Assembly: GCA_044226485.1 (NCBI GenBank)
Contig: JBGAGY010000002.1
Span: forward strand, 496,001 to 560,000
Direction: 5' to 3'
Source: UBA6663 sp044226485
GTDB taxonomy: Bacteria > Chloroflexota > Anaerolineae > Anaerolineales > UBA6663
DNA: 64,000 nucleotides
Every line of letters begins with the position of its first letter. The first letter of the stretch is position 1. The position numbers and the translations under genes were made by a program. The notes beneath the pieces were generated by a model, which was not told the origin of the DNA, made no database searches, and saw only the letters and a program-made list of their open reading frames with translations. Shown here one piece after another: positions 1-8,033 of this stretch.

Positions 1-2
1 CG

Positions 3-143
3 ATCCGCATCATCGATGGGCAGATCGATCCCGTGAAGCCCTATGACGAGCAGGACTACATCATGCTGGTCGGGCTGAGCATTCTGCCGGTCTTGTTGAT
101 CATCATCGGCATCATCGTCTTCACCCGAGTGATCCGACGCTGA
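3..143 (+). CDS. C-terminal end of a membrane protein (partial)
   Basis: An open frame enters from the left edge and ends at TGA 141-143, giving the last 46 residues of a protein. They consist of a short polar stretch followed by one strongly hydrophobic helix (LVGLSILPVLLIIIGIIVF) and a basic tail (TRVIRR). This layout resembles the last membrane helix of GldG-type ABC auxiliary proteins, but 46 residues are too few to assign a family. The glycosyltransferase starts 35 bp downstream on the same strand, so the two may be co-transcribed. Confidence 0.6.
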   Translation: MRIIDGQIDPVKPYDEQDYIMLVGLSILPVLLIIIGIIVFTRVIRR

Positions 144-178
144 CGCGCGACCCAACGGTTTCGAGGAAACCCTATCGC

Positions 179-1390
179 ATGCGCATCTGGTACGTCGTCC
201 CTTATCCGCCCAGCCTTGTTCGGGTCAGGCCCTACAACCTGATCCGCCAACTGAGCGCGCACGGCCATGAAGTGACCCTCTTCACGGTGTGGGCCGACGA
301 GCGCGAGCGGGCGGATGTGGAGGCGCTGCGGCCGTACGTGCACGCGATTCGGTCGATCCACCTGCCGCGCTGGCGCTCGCTGGCGAACAGCCTAATTGCA
401 GTGCCGGGCCAGGCCCCCCTCCAGGCTTCGTATGGGTGGGATGGGGCGCTCCTTTCGGGGCTTGCCCAGGAACCGCCGCCAGACATAATCCAGGTCGAGC
501 ATTTGAGGGGCGCGCGATACGCGCTGACTCTCAAAGCCTGGAGAGATAAACTTAAGGCCTATGTCCCCCTCGTGTGGGATAGTGTAGACTGCATCAGTCT
601 TCTTTTTGAGCAGGCAGCGGGGCGAAGCAAGAAACTCTCGAGTCGGCTCATGACACGGTTCGAACTTGGCCGGACGCGCCGTTACGAGGCCTGGCTGGCG
701 GATCAGTTTGACCGGGTGCTGGTGACCTCACCGAAAGACCAGGAAGCTTTTCGGGCTTTGACGCCTTCCAAAGAGGACTCAGGGAAGGTCGAGGTGCTGC
801 CCAATGGCGTGGACCTGGAATACTTCACTCCAGACCCGTCACATCCCCGAGGGTCAGCCTCACTGGTCATCAGCGGAAAGATGAGCTACCACGCGAACGT
901 GACGATGGCACTCCAGTTCGCCACTCACGTCTTTCCGCTCGTGAAGACGGCTCGCCCGGACGTTAAGTTGACGATCGTCGGCAAGGATCCGTCCCGCGAG
1001 GTCAGGGCCTTGGCCGCTGACCCGGCGATCACGATCACGGGCGGGGTGCCCGACGTTCGTCCGTATCTGCGAGGGGCCACGATGGCCGTGGCGCCGATTG
1101 CTTATGGGGTCGGTATACAAAACAAGGTGCTCGAAGCGATGGCTGTCGGTACACCGGTGGTATGCACGCCGCAGGCCGTGTCGGCCCTGCAAACGGTGGA
1201 TGGGCAGGATCTGATCGTCGCCGAGGGTCCAGCCCGGCAAGCCGAGGCTATCGTGGGACTGCTCAATGATCCGGACCGTGCCAGACAGATCGGGTCCAGC
1301 GGCCGGGCGTACATCGAGCGCCACCACGATTGGTCACGGATTGCTGACCGATTGGAGGCGATCTACCATGGACACTCCCTCCATGTTTGA
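179..1390 (+). CDS. GT4-family glycosyltransferase
   Basis: A protein of 403 residues, expected to transfer an activated sugar onto a lipid-linked oligosaccharide at the inner face of the membrane. The N-terminus has the GT-B opening (MRIWYVVPYPPS, then RPYNLIRQL). The C-terminal half has VLPNGVDLEYFTP and the donor-site loop ending in EAMAVGTPVVC, both typical of GT4 enzymes. It overlaps the next gene by 23 bp, which points to translational coupling within an exopolysaccharide operon. Sugar donor and acceptor cannot be read from the sequence. The family call is firm; the specific role comes from the neighbours. Confidence 0.88.
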   Translation: MRIWYVVPYPPSLVRVRPYNLIRQLSAHGHEVTLFTVWADERERADVEALRPYVHAIRSIHLPRWRSLANSLIAVPGQAPLQASYGWDGALLSGLAQEPPPDIIQVEHLRGARYALTLKAWRDKLKAYVPLVWDSVDCISLLFEQAAGRSKKLSSRLMTRFELGRTRRYEAWLADQFDRVLVTSPKDQEAFRALTPSKEDSGKVEVLPNGVDLEYFTPDPSHPRGSASLVISGKMSYHANVTMALQFATHVFPLVKTARPDVKLTIVGKDPSREVRALAADPAITITGGVPDVRPYLRGATMAVAPIAYGVGIQNKVLEAMAVGTPVVCTPQAVSALQTVDGQDLIVAEGPARQAEAIVGLLNDPDRARQIGSSGRAYIERHHDWSRIADRLEAIYHGHSLHV

Positions 1391-2873
1391 CGATGTCATC
1401 AGTCGAGCCGCTGCAAGGCCCGCCGTGGATTTAGCCCGCGCGGGCTCGCGCGGCGCCTGGATCCTGCTCACCCTCGGCCTCGTCGCGGTGGATGCGTTCC
1501 TGATCAACCTCGCGTCGTTCATCTCGTACTACATCCGATTTCAAGCCGGGCTGCCCCTCTTCCAGGCGACTCAACCGGATCTTGGGTTCTATCAGCAACT
1601 CGTGATCGTCGGCGTGACGCCGTCCTGGCTGGTCATCTTCGCCTTCGTCGGCCTCTACCGCCGGGCCAACCTGCTGGGCGGCACCCGCGAATACGACCTG
1701 GTGCTGCGCGGAACGACCCTGGGCCTGCTGCCGCTCGTCTTCCTGAGCTTCCTCGTCCCTGAATTCGTGATCGCCCGCGGTTGGCTCGTGCTGGCCTGGG
1801 TGCTCTCGCTGGTGTTCGTCGGGGTCGGACGCTTCGCCATGCGCCGCGTGGCGTACGCGGCCCGCCGCGTCGGCTACTTCCTGTCGCCGGCCGTGATCGT
1901 GGGTGCCAATCAGGAAGGCCGCTTCCTGGCCGAGCAGTTCTTGAACTCGGACCGTTCCGGTTTCCAGCTAGTGGGTTTTGTCGATGAGAAGGTGCCGGCC
2001 GGCACTGTTTTGTTCCACAACCTGCCCGCGCTCGGCTCGGCCGATCACCTCGATAAGATCATCAAGAAGTACGGCGTGCGCGAGATCGTGCTGGCGACCA
2101 GCGCCATTTCTTCGCGCGATCGCATGCTCGAGATCTTCAAGCGCTACGCGAACTCGGGCGAGGTCAATCTGCGCCTTTCCTCGGGCCTGTATGAGATCAT
2201 CACCACTGGCCTCAAAGTCGAAGAGTTCGGCTACGTGCCGCTGGTCAACGTCGAGAAGGTCCGCCTGACCGGCATTGACCAGGTGCTCAAGCTCGTGCTC
2301 GACTATTCGTTGACCATCCCCGGTTTGATCGCGATCTCGCCCTTGATGCTGTTGGTGGCTCTGGCGGTCCGCTTCGACTCGCCCGGCCCGGTGTTGCACC
2401 GCCGCCGCGTGATGGGCCTAAACGGCATGCAGTTCGACGCCTTCAAATTCCGGACGATGCACATCAACGGCGATGAAATCCTCAATCGCAATCCTGAGTT
2501 GAAGGCCGAGCTGGCGCGCCATCACAAGCTCAAGGACGACCCGCGCATCACGCGCATCGGCAAGTTCTTGCGCAAGTACTCGCTTGACGAGCTGCCGCAG
2601 TTGTTCAACGTGCTGCGCGCCGAGATGTCGCTCGTCGGGCCGCGCATGATCGCGCCGGCCGAGCTCTCGCAATACAACCAGTGGGGCATCAACCTGCTGA
2701 CGGTTCGACCGGGCCTGACCGGCTTGTGGCAGGTCAGTGGTCGCTCCGACGTCGGCTACGACGAGCGCGTGCGGCTCGACATGTTCTATGTGCGCAACTG
2801 GACCATCTGGCAGGATCTCGCGATCCTGTTCCAAACGATCCCGGCGGTGTTGAAGGGCCGGGGAGCGTATTAG
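1368..2873 (+). CDS. Polyprenyl glycosylphosphotransferase (WbaP/EpsE type)
   Basis: Predicted to move a sugar phosphate from a nucleotide sugar to undecaprenyl phosphate, the first membrane step of exopolysaccharide synthesis. The 501-residue protein has several N-terminal membrane helices (about 30-160), a Rossmann-like middle, and a C-terminal bacterial sugar transferase domain preceded by one more helix. Signature pieces are KFRTMHINGDE, DELPQLFNVLRAEMSLVGPR and RPGLTGLWQVSGRSD. ATG 1368 is chosen because GGAGG lies nine bases upstream and the family alignment begins there; the longer reading from 1266 lies inside the preceding gene. The stop codon is followed at once by a heptamer array. 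Confidence 0.92.
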   Translation: MDTPSMFDDVISRAAARPAVDLARAGSRGAWILLTLGLVAVDAFLINLASFISYYIRFQAGLPLFQATQPDLGFYQQLVIVGVTPSWLVIFAFVGLYRRANLLGGTREYDLVLRGTTLGLLPLVFLSFLVPEFVIARGWLVLAWVLSLVFVGVGRFAMRRVAYAARRVGYFLSPAVIVGANQEGRFLAEQFLNSDRSGFQLVGFVDEKVPAGTVLFHNLPALGSADHLDKIIKKYGVREIVLATSAISSRDRMLEIFKRYANSGEVNLRLSSGLYEIITTGLKVEEFGYVPLVNVEKVRLTGIDQVLKLVLDYSLTIPGLIAISPLMLLVALAVRFDSPGPVLHRRRVMGLNGMQFDAFKFRTMHINGDEILNRNPELKAELARHHKLKDDPRITRIGKFLRKYSLDELPQLFNVLRAEMSLVGPRMIAPAELSQYNQWGINLLTVRPGLTGLWQVSGRSDVGYDERVRLDMFYVRNWTIWQDLAILFQTIPAVLKGRGAY

Positions 2874-2961
2874 GCGTCAGGTATCAGGGGTCAGGCGTCG
2901 GTTCACGCTGTCGCGCATTCGCCGGCAGGTCAACGGACGCCTGAAGCCTGACGCCCGACGC
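2874..2961. repeat. Inverted pair of heptamer arrays
   Basis: Directly after the TAG of the sugar transferase gene come four 7-nt units: GCGTCAG, GTATCAG, GGGTCAG, GCGTCGG (2874-2901). After a 39-nt spacer there are three complementary units, CTGAAGC, CTGACGC, CCGACGC (2941-2961). The two halves can pair into a long imperfect hairpin between two co-directional genes. The same unit pattern recurs around 43152-43655. Function is unknown; a role in mRNA stability or attenuation is only a possibility. Confidence 0.8.
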
Positions 2962-2986
2962 CTCACATTTGAAGGATCATTCGACC

Positions 2987-3916
2987 ATGAAAGTACTTGT
3001 GACCGGTGGGGCGGGGTTCATCGCCTCCCATGTGGTGGAGCTCTTCATCGAGAAGGGCTATGAAGTCGTGATCGTCGATAACCTGTCGACCGGGCGGCGC
3101 TCAAACCTGCATCCGAAGGCGAAGTTCTATGAGATGGACATCCGCGACCCCAAGTTGCACGATGTCTTCGCCGCCGAGAAGCCCGACTTCGTCAACCACC
3201 ACGGCGCTCAGATGGACGTGCGCAAATCGGTGGCCGACCCGCAGTTCGACGCCGACGTGAACGTGCGCGGCTCGATCAACCTGCTCGACGCGGCGCGCCA
3301 CAACGGCGTGAAGCGCGTGGTCTACATCTCGACCGGCGGTGCCGTCTACGGCGAGCCCGAGTACCTGCCCTGCGACGAGAAGCACCCGATCAACCCGATC
3401 TGCCCCTACGGCGCGTCGAAGCACACCGTCGAGCACTACCTGTTCATGTGGAAGTACCTGTACGGCCTCGAGTACGCTGTGCTGCGCTACCCGAACGTCT
3501 TCGGCCCGCGGCAGGATCCGCACGGCGAGGCCGGCGTGGTCGCGATCTTCACCGGCCTGATGCTGGCCGGGAAGCCCGTCACCATCAACGGCGACGGCCA
3601 GCAGCAGCGCGACTTCGTTTATGTCGGGGATTGCGCCAGCGCGAATCTGCTCGTCACCGAGCACCCGGACGCCAACGGCATCTACAACGTCGGCTTCGGC
3701 AAGCCAACCGATGTCAACGAAATCTTCACCGCCCTCAAGGGCATCACCGGCTATCCTTACGCCGCCAACTACGGGCCGGCCAAGGCAGGCGAGACCCGCA
3801 AGATCTACCTCGACGCCACCCGAATCCGCACCCAACTCGGCTGGGCGCCCACCGTGACGCTCGAGGACGGCCTTGCGAGGACGGTCGAATACTTCCGCGA
3901 AAAAGAAGTCGCGTAA
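2987..3916 (+). CDS. NAD-dependent epimerase/dehydratase (UDP-glucose 4-epimerase-like)
   Basis: An extended SDR of 309 residues, expected to interconvert nucleotide sugars for the polysaccharide operon. The N-terminal NAD site reads VTGGAGFIASHVVE, with Ala where most members have the third Gly. The catalytic elements are STGGAVYGE and YGASKHTVEHY (YxxxK). The C-terminal half has the usual NVFGPRQDPHGEAGVVAIF substrate segment. ATG 2987 is preferred over the TTG at 2969 because GAAGGA lies about ten bases upstream. The exact sugar is not determined. Confidence 0.9.
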   Translation: MKVLVTGGAGFIASHVVELFIEKGYEVVIVDNLSTGRRSNLHPKAKFYEMDIRDPKLHDVFAAEKPDFVNHHGAQMDVRKSVADPQFDADVNVRGSINLLDAARHNGVKRVVYISTGGAVYGEPEYLPCDEKHPINPICPYGASKHTVEHYLFMWKYLYGLEYAVLRYPNVFGPRQDPHGEAGVVAIFTGLMLAGKPVTINGDGQQQRDFVYVGDCASANLLVTEHPDANGIYNVGFGKPTDVNEIFTALKGITGYPYAANYGPAKAGETRKIYLDATRIRTQLGWAPTVTLEDGLARTVEYFREKEVA

Positions 3917-3931
3917 TCATCGAGTCTTTGG

Positions 3932-3990
3932 CAGAGGTGATGGCTTCTCATGAGCCCATCACCTCTGGCCGATCACCCATCGCTCACCAC
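3932..3990. repeat. Hairpin plus heptamer units between epimerase and kinase genes
   Basis: A 12-bp perfect stem (CAGAGGTGATGG at 3932-3943 with its complement at 3956-3967) starts 16 bp after the epimerase stop. It runs into 7-nt units GCCGATC, ACCCATC, GCTCACC (3968-3988) that reach almost to the start codon of the GHMP kinase, leaving no clear Shine-Dalgarno site. The 16-mer GCCGATCACCCATCGC (3968-3983) is repeated exactly at 30555-30570. Confidence 0.7.
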
Positions 3991-3992
3991 CT

Positions 3993-4970
3993 ATGATCAT
4001 CGTCCAATCACCGCTGCGGATCTCCTTTCTTGGAGGTGGTACCGACTTCGCCGACTATTACCTCCGGAACGGCGGTGCGGTTTTGTCGTCGTCGATCGAC
4101 AAGTACATCTTCGTCACGATCAAGCGCCGGTTCGACCAGCTGTTCCGCATCGGCTACACCACGACCGAGACCGCCGAGGAAGTCGATGAGATCAAACACG
4201 AGCTCATCCGCGAAGCGCTGCGCAAGACCGGCGTCAAGCCCGGGGTCGAGATCACGACCATGGGCGACATCCCGTCGGCCGGCTCGGGGCTTGGCTCGTC
4301 GAGCACCGTGACGGTCGGCGCCCTTCACGCGATGTATGCCCTGCAGGGCGAGTTGCCCACGGCCGACCAGTTGGCCCGGGGCGCCTGCGAAATCGAAATC
4401 GAAACCCTTGGCAAGCCGATCGGCGTGCAGGATCAGTATGCGGCGGCCTTCGGCGGCCTGCGCTTCTACGAGTTCCGCACCGACGGCACTGTGGTCAGCG
4501 AGCGCGTCGAGATCGATCGGAATACGCTCCTGCACCTGAACGAGAGCCTCATGCTCTTCTTCACGGGGCTCACCCGCAAGGCCGAGGGCGTGCTCAGCGA
4601 ACAACGCCGCAACATCGGGGATCGGTTGAGCGAGCTTGACCAGATTCGCGACATGGCCTACGAAGCTCGCGATGCCCTGTGCAAGGGCCGCATCGAGATG
4701 CTTGGTGATCTGCTCGATCGCAACTGGGAGCTCAAGAAGCGCCTGGCCAGCAATGTGAGCAATCCCGAGATCGATGGTATGTATACTGCAGCGCGCAACG
4801 CCGGCGCCCTGGGCGGTAAGATCACGGGCGCGGGTGGCGGCGGCTTTCTGCTGCTCTTCTGCCCGCCCGACCGCCGCGCGGCCGTGCGCCAGGCCTTGGC
4901 CGGCCGGCAGGAGCTGCCCTTTGCGCTTGAGCCGAACGGCAGCAAGGTGATCTTCGACTATCGTCGGTGA
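3993..4970 (+). CDS. GHMP-family sugar kinase (heptose-7-phosphate kinase-like)
   Basis: A cytosolic ATP-dependent small-molecule kinase of 325 residues. It shows the three GHMP motifs: SPLRISFLGGGTDFADYY at the N-terminus, the phosphate-binding loop PSAGSGLGSSSTVTVGALHA near residue 90, and KITGAGGGGFLLLFC near the C-terminus. The N-terminal GGGTDF is typical of HddA-like D-glycero-D-manno-heptose 7-phosphate kinases and related sugar kinases in polysaccharide clusters. No other heptose-pathway gene is visible, so the substrate is uncertain. A second GHMP kinase in the window (thrB) is clearly a different subfamily. Confidence 0.88.
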   Translation: MIIVQSPLRISFLGGGTDFADYYLRNGGAVLSSSIDKYIFVTIKRRFDQLFRIGYTTTETAEEVDEIKHELIREALRKTGVKPGVEITTMGDIPSAGSGLGSSSTVTVGALHAMYALQGELPTADQLARGACEIEIETLGKPIGVQDQYAAAFGGLRFYEFRTDGTVVSERVEIDRNTLLHLNESLMLFFTGLTRKAEGVLSEQRRNIGDRLSELDQIRDMAYEARDALCKGRIEMLGDLLDRNWELKKRLASNVSNPEIDGMYTAARNAGALGGKITGAGGGGFLLLFCPPDRRAAVRQALAGRQELPFALEPNGSKVIFDYRR

Positions 4971-5043
4971 TCACATAAGCGGTGAAGCGCCGGCAGCGGG
5001 CCGCCTTCCCATAAGAATAAGGTCCTGTTTGGGGCCGATTTGG

Positions 5044-5073
5044 TTGACCGGGCCCCTACGCAGGGGTTAGACT
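5044..5073 (+). promoter_or_regulatory. Possible sigma70-type promoter for the Wzz/kinase gene
   Basis: TTGACC (5044-5049) and TAGACT (5068-5073) are separated by 18 bp in the 139-bp gap before the Wzz/kinase gene. The spacer holds a small inverted repeat, CCCC-TACGCA-GGGG. This would allow the regulator-like kinase to be expressed apart from the upstream operon. The match is moderate and untested. Confidence 0.35.
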
Positions 5074-5109
5074 GAGGCCGTTTCGGGGCTATTTAGGGAC
5101 GATGGATTC

Positions 5110-7359
5110 ATGAGCGAATTCCGAAGCTACGTTGTGCCACTCCTTCGATGGTGGTGGCTGATTATTTTGTCTTGCGTCATCTCCGGCGTGGCTTCGTACT
5201 TCGTCGCCATTCGATTGCCCAAGGTCTTTGAAGCCAGCGCGACCCTGGTCGTCGGTTCAGCCGATCTCAACCCCAACCCGAGCGCGATCGACATCGGCGT
5301 CGGCAGCTCGTTGGCGCAGTATTACCAGCGCCTGGCGCTCAGCCCGCTTGTCCAGAACCGCACCCGCTCGGCCCTGGGCGGGGTCGAGATCCTGCCAGAA
5401 TACACGGCTGTGTCGGCCGACAACCTGCTTGAGATCAAGGTGACCGACACCAGCCCAGAACTGGCCCAGGCCGTCGCCCTGGCGCTGGCCAATGAGGTCA
5501 TCGCCCAGTCGCCGTCGGCCACGTCGGAAGAGCAACAGGGCCAGCGCGACTTCATCAAAGGCCAGCTCGCTCAACTGCAATCCGACATCGAGACCACCGA
5601 TGCCGAGATCGTGCGCCTGCGTCAGCAGCTGGGCACGCTCGAGAGCGCGGTCGAAATCGAAAACGTCAATACCGAGATCGCGGCCCAACAGCGCAAAAAG
5701 ACCGAACTGCAGGCCAACTACACCGAGTTGTACGCGACCCTCGGCGACAACAGCCTGAACCAGGTGCGTCTGCTGCAGCCCCCGTCTTTGCCGACCATCC
5801 CGGTCGGCCCGAACGTCATCCTGATCGTGGCGGCGGCGGCCCTCGGCGGCCTGCTGCTGGCCACCGGCGCCGCCTATTTGATCGAATTCCTCGACGACAC
5901 GCTGCGCCCCGACGACGACATCTCGACCATCACGGGCGGTCTGGCCGTGATCGGCCACATCGTCAACCTTGAGAAGGGCAAGGATGGCTCGCTGTTGACG
6001 GTCTTCGACAAGCCTCGTTCGCCTGCCGCCGAAGCCTTCCGCTCGCTGCGCACTAACCTGGAGTTCGCAGGCGTCGATCGGCCACTGCGGGTGGTGCTTG
6101 TGACGAGCGCCGCCGAGGAAGACGGCAAGTCGACGATCGCGCTCAACCTGGCGCTGAGCCTGGCTCAGAGCGGCAAGCGCGTGGCGCTCGTTGACGCGGA
6201 CCTGCGCAAGCCAAGCATCCACGAAGCCCTGGGCATCCGCAACACCGAAGGCCTGACGGACCTCTTTCGCAAGTCCATGCACGTGTCTGAGGTGGCCCGC
6301 ACCTGGAAGAACGACAGGGTGTTGGTGATCACGAGCGGCGAGCTGCCGCCGAACCCGACCGAATTGCTCGGCTCGCGCCGCATGGACCAGATCCTGACGG
6401 CCCTGCGCGAGATGGTCGACACCGTCGTCGTCGACGCTACGCCGTTCTTCATCTCGGATGCCTGGGTGTTGGCCGCCAAGGTAGACGGCATCGTCTGGGT
6501 CTCCCGGCCCGGCCACACGCGCAAGGGCGCCATGCGCACCTTGCTCAATCAGGCCCGCCGAACCGGCACCACGGTGCTCGGCATCGTGCTGAACCGCCTC
6601 AGCAAGAGCAACAGCGGCTACGCCACCCGATACTCGTACCTGTCGCACTACTACGGCGAGTCGCCCAAGCAGCTCGAAGCCCCGATCGTGCCCGAGCCCG
6701 GCAGCGTGACGGGCCTGCAGCCCATGCTGCGCGACAAGCAGCGCGAAGACGGCGCCGTGGCTGAGCCCGCCGTGAACGGCAACGGCACCGGCCTGAGCAG
6801 TTCACACCGCGTCGAAGTTCTCCCGGCGATGCCGCCCGAGCCCCCGACCTCGGAGCGCGGCAAGGTCTCGCTGGATCTGCTCTACGCGTTGAGCTATGAG
6901 CTCGCGTCGCAAATGGATCTTAACGAGCTGATGCAGCGCATCCTCAAGATGACGCTGGAGAGCGTCGGCGCCGCCAGCGGCAGCATGATCGCCATCGACC
7001 AGCGCGGCGAGCCGATCGAAGGCGTGATGATCTACGACGGGCGCACCTACAGCCAGAACCCCGAACAACTTAAGGACATCGTCGCTCGAGGCCTGGCCGG
7101 CTGGGTCATCGAGAACCGCCGCCCGGTGGTGCTCAACAACACCTCGGAGGATCCTCGCTGGCTGAACCGCACCTGGGACGAAAAGGACGCTGAGCCGCGG
7201 TCGGCGATCAGCGTGCCGCTTATGGCCGACGATCGCGTGGTGGGTGTGTTGACGCTGGTCCATCCCAAGGCCAATCACTTCACGCGCGACGATCTGTCGC
7301 TGCTGACCGCCATCGCCGTCGGCATCTCGTTCAACGGCGGCGCCTACGCCAACCGCTGA
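5110..7359 (+). CDS. Wzz-type copolymerase / BY-kinase with C-terminal GAF domain
   Basis: A 749-residue protein controlling exopolysaccharide chain length and export. Domain order: Wzz/chain-length part with membrane helices near residues 14-33 and 238-262 and a coiled-coil-like stretch between; a BY-kinase domain (about 300-520) with Walker A in SAAEEDGKST and Walker A' in VALVDADLRKP; a Tyr-rich segment (SGYATRYSYLSHYYG) as in autophosphorylated kinase tails; a linker; then a GAF domain (about 585-745, from SLDLLYALSYELASQ to ISFNGGAYANR). The usual DTPP after Walker B reads DATPF. BY-kinases normally end soon after the Tyr cluster, so the GAF domain is the odd feature and suggests control by a small ligand. 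Confidence 0.9.
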   Translation: MSEFRSYVVPLLRWWWLIILSCVISGVASYFVAIRLPKVFEASATLVVGSADLNPNPSAIDIGVGSSLAQYYQRLALSPLVQNRTRSALGGVEILPEYTAVSADNLLEIKVTDTSPELAQAVALALANEVIAQSPSATSEEQQGQRDFIKGQLAQLQSDIETTDAEIVRLRQQLGTLESAVEIENVNTEIAAQQRKKTELQANYTELYATLGDNSLNQVRLLQPPSLPTIPVGPNVILIVAAAALGGLLLATGAAYLIEFLDDTLRPDDDISTITGGLAVIGHIVNLEKGKDGSLLTVFDKPRSPAAEAFRSLRTNLEFAGVDRPLRVVLVTSAAEEDGKSTIALNLALSLAQSGKRVALVDADLRKPSIHEALGIRNTEGLTDLFRKSMHVSEVARTWKNDRVLVITSGELPPNPTELLGSRRMDQILTALREMVDTVVVDATPFFISDAWVLAAKVDGIVWVSRPGHTRKGAMRTLLNQARRTGTTVLGIVLNRLSKSNSGYATRYSYLSHYYGESPKQLEAPIVPEPGSVTGLQPMLRDKQREDGAVAEPAVNGNGTGLSSSHRVEVLPAMPPEPPTSERGKVSLDLLYALSYELASQMDLNELMQRILKMTLESVGAASGSMIAIDQRGEPIEGVMIYDGRTYSQNPEQLKDIVARGLAGWVIENRRPVVLNNTSEDPRWLNRTWDEKDAEPRSAISVPLMADDRVVGVLTLVHPKANHFTRDDLSLLTAIAVGISFNGGAYANR

Positions 7360-7375
7360 ATTTCCTCGTGCTCAA

Positions 7376-7412
7376 CGAAAACGACCGGGCATTGCCCGGC
7401 CGTTTTCGTTTT
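7376..7412. terminator. Bidirectional rho-independent terminator
   Basis: A 15-bp stem (7376-7390 with 7394-7408, one mismatch) with loop ATT is flanked by A and T runs on both sides. It lies between the convergent Wzz/kinase gene and the minus-strand gene ending at 7431, so it can serve both. Confidence 0.85.
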
Positions 7413-7430
7413 CCGCGTGTGCAGTGACCA

Positions 7431-7886
7431 TTAACCCTTCGTGCGTCGTTTGCCTTCTCTTGAGATCGCGTCGAGCTTCGAACGTGTCAGGCTCTTGATG
7501 TGCTCGACGCGCCGGAAGCGCAGGGCCGACCAGTCTTCGTCAATGGCGACCTGGCGCACCGGCTCGAACCCGGCAGCGCCCAGGCCAGCCCAGCCCTTGT
7601 CGCGGTTGAACTCGCAGGTATAGCGCTTTGAGGAGCTTTTCGGATAAGCGAACCACACCACAGCATCGCCCGAGGTCTTCTTCGCCACGGCTTTGGCAAA
7701 GTCGTCGACCTGTTTCTGACGTGTGCCGAATGCCAGCACAAAATCGGCCGACTTCACTTCGCTGAGCTTGCGCCGCACCGCGACGCCTGGCAGTGACTTG
7801 ATTTCAGCCTCGAACATCTCAGGCGCATCGAGCACCACGATCTCACGCTGATCCTTCAGATTGAGTTTGGCGAATACACCAGCCAT
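7431..7886 (-). CDS. Conserved hypothetical protein (DUF3052-like)
   Basis: A soluble protein of 151 residues with no signal peptide or membrane helix. It opens MAGVFAKLNLKDQ, then has an alpha/beta pattern with DFVLAFGTRQKQVDDFAK and VVWFAYPKSSSK, and a basic C-terminal tail (REGKRRTKG). The overall pattern recalls small DUF3052-type proteins of unknown function. ATG 7886 is chosen because AGAGG lies upstream and the longer reading from 7994 has low-quality sequence. It is transcribed divergently from the pabB-like gene. Confidence 0.72.
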   Translation of the reverse strand: MAGVFAKLNLKDQREIVVLDAPEMFEAEIKSLPGVAVRRKLSEVKSADFVLAFGTRQKQVDDFAKAVAKKTSGDAVVWFAYPKSSSKRYTCEFNRDKGWAGLGAAGFEPVRQVAIDEDWSALRFRRVEHIKSLTRSKLDAISREGKRRTKG

Positions 7887-8033
7887 GGGGACCTCTGCTG
7901 TCGGTTTGTCTGCAAGCATACTGCAGGTGTTGCGTCTCCGAGCAGTCAGCCGGGGATCCTTGCCGAAAACCCGCGCGAGCATCCCCGACTCCATCCGCAG
8001 GGTTATCCTTCACCCCTTTGATACAGTTGAGCC

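Noticed and set aside
652..672. tRNA-like T-arm sequence GGTTCGAAC
   Set aside because: It lies inside the glycosyltransferase gene and no cloverleaf can be built around it.
5065..5071. Another GTTRRRY core site (GTTAGAC)
   Set aside because: No matching RYYYAAC partner or fold near it; such a 7-mer is expected by chance.
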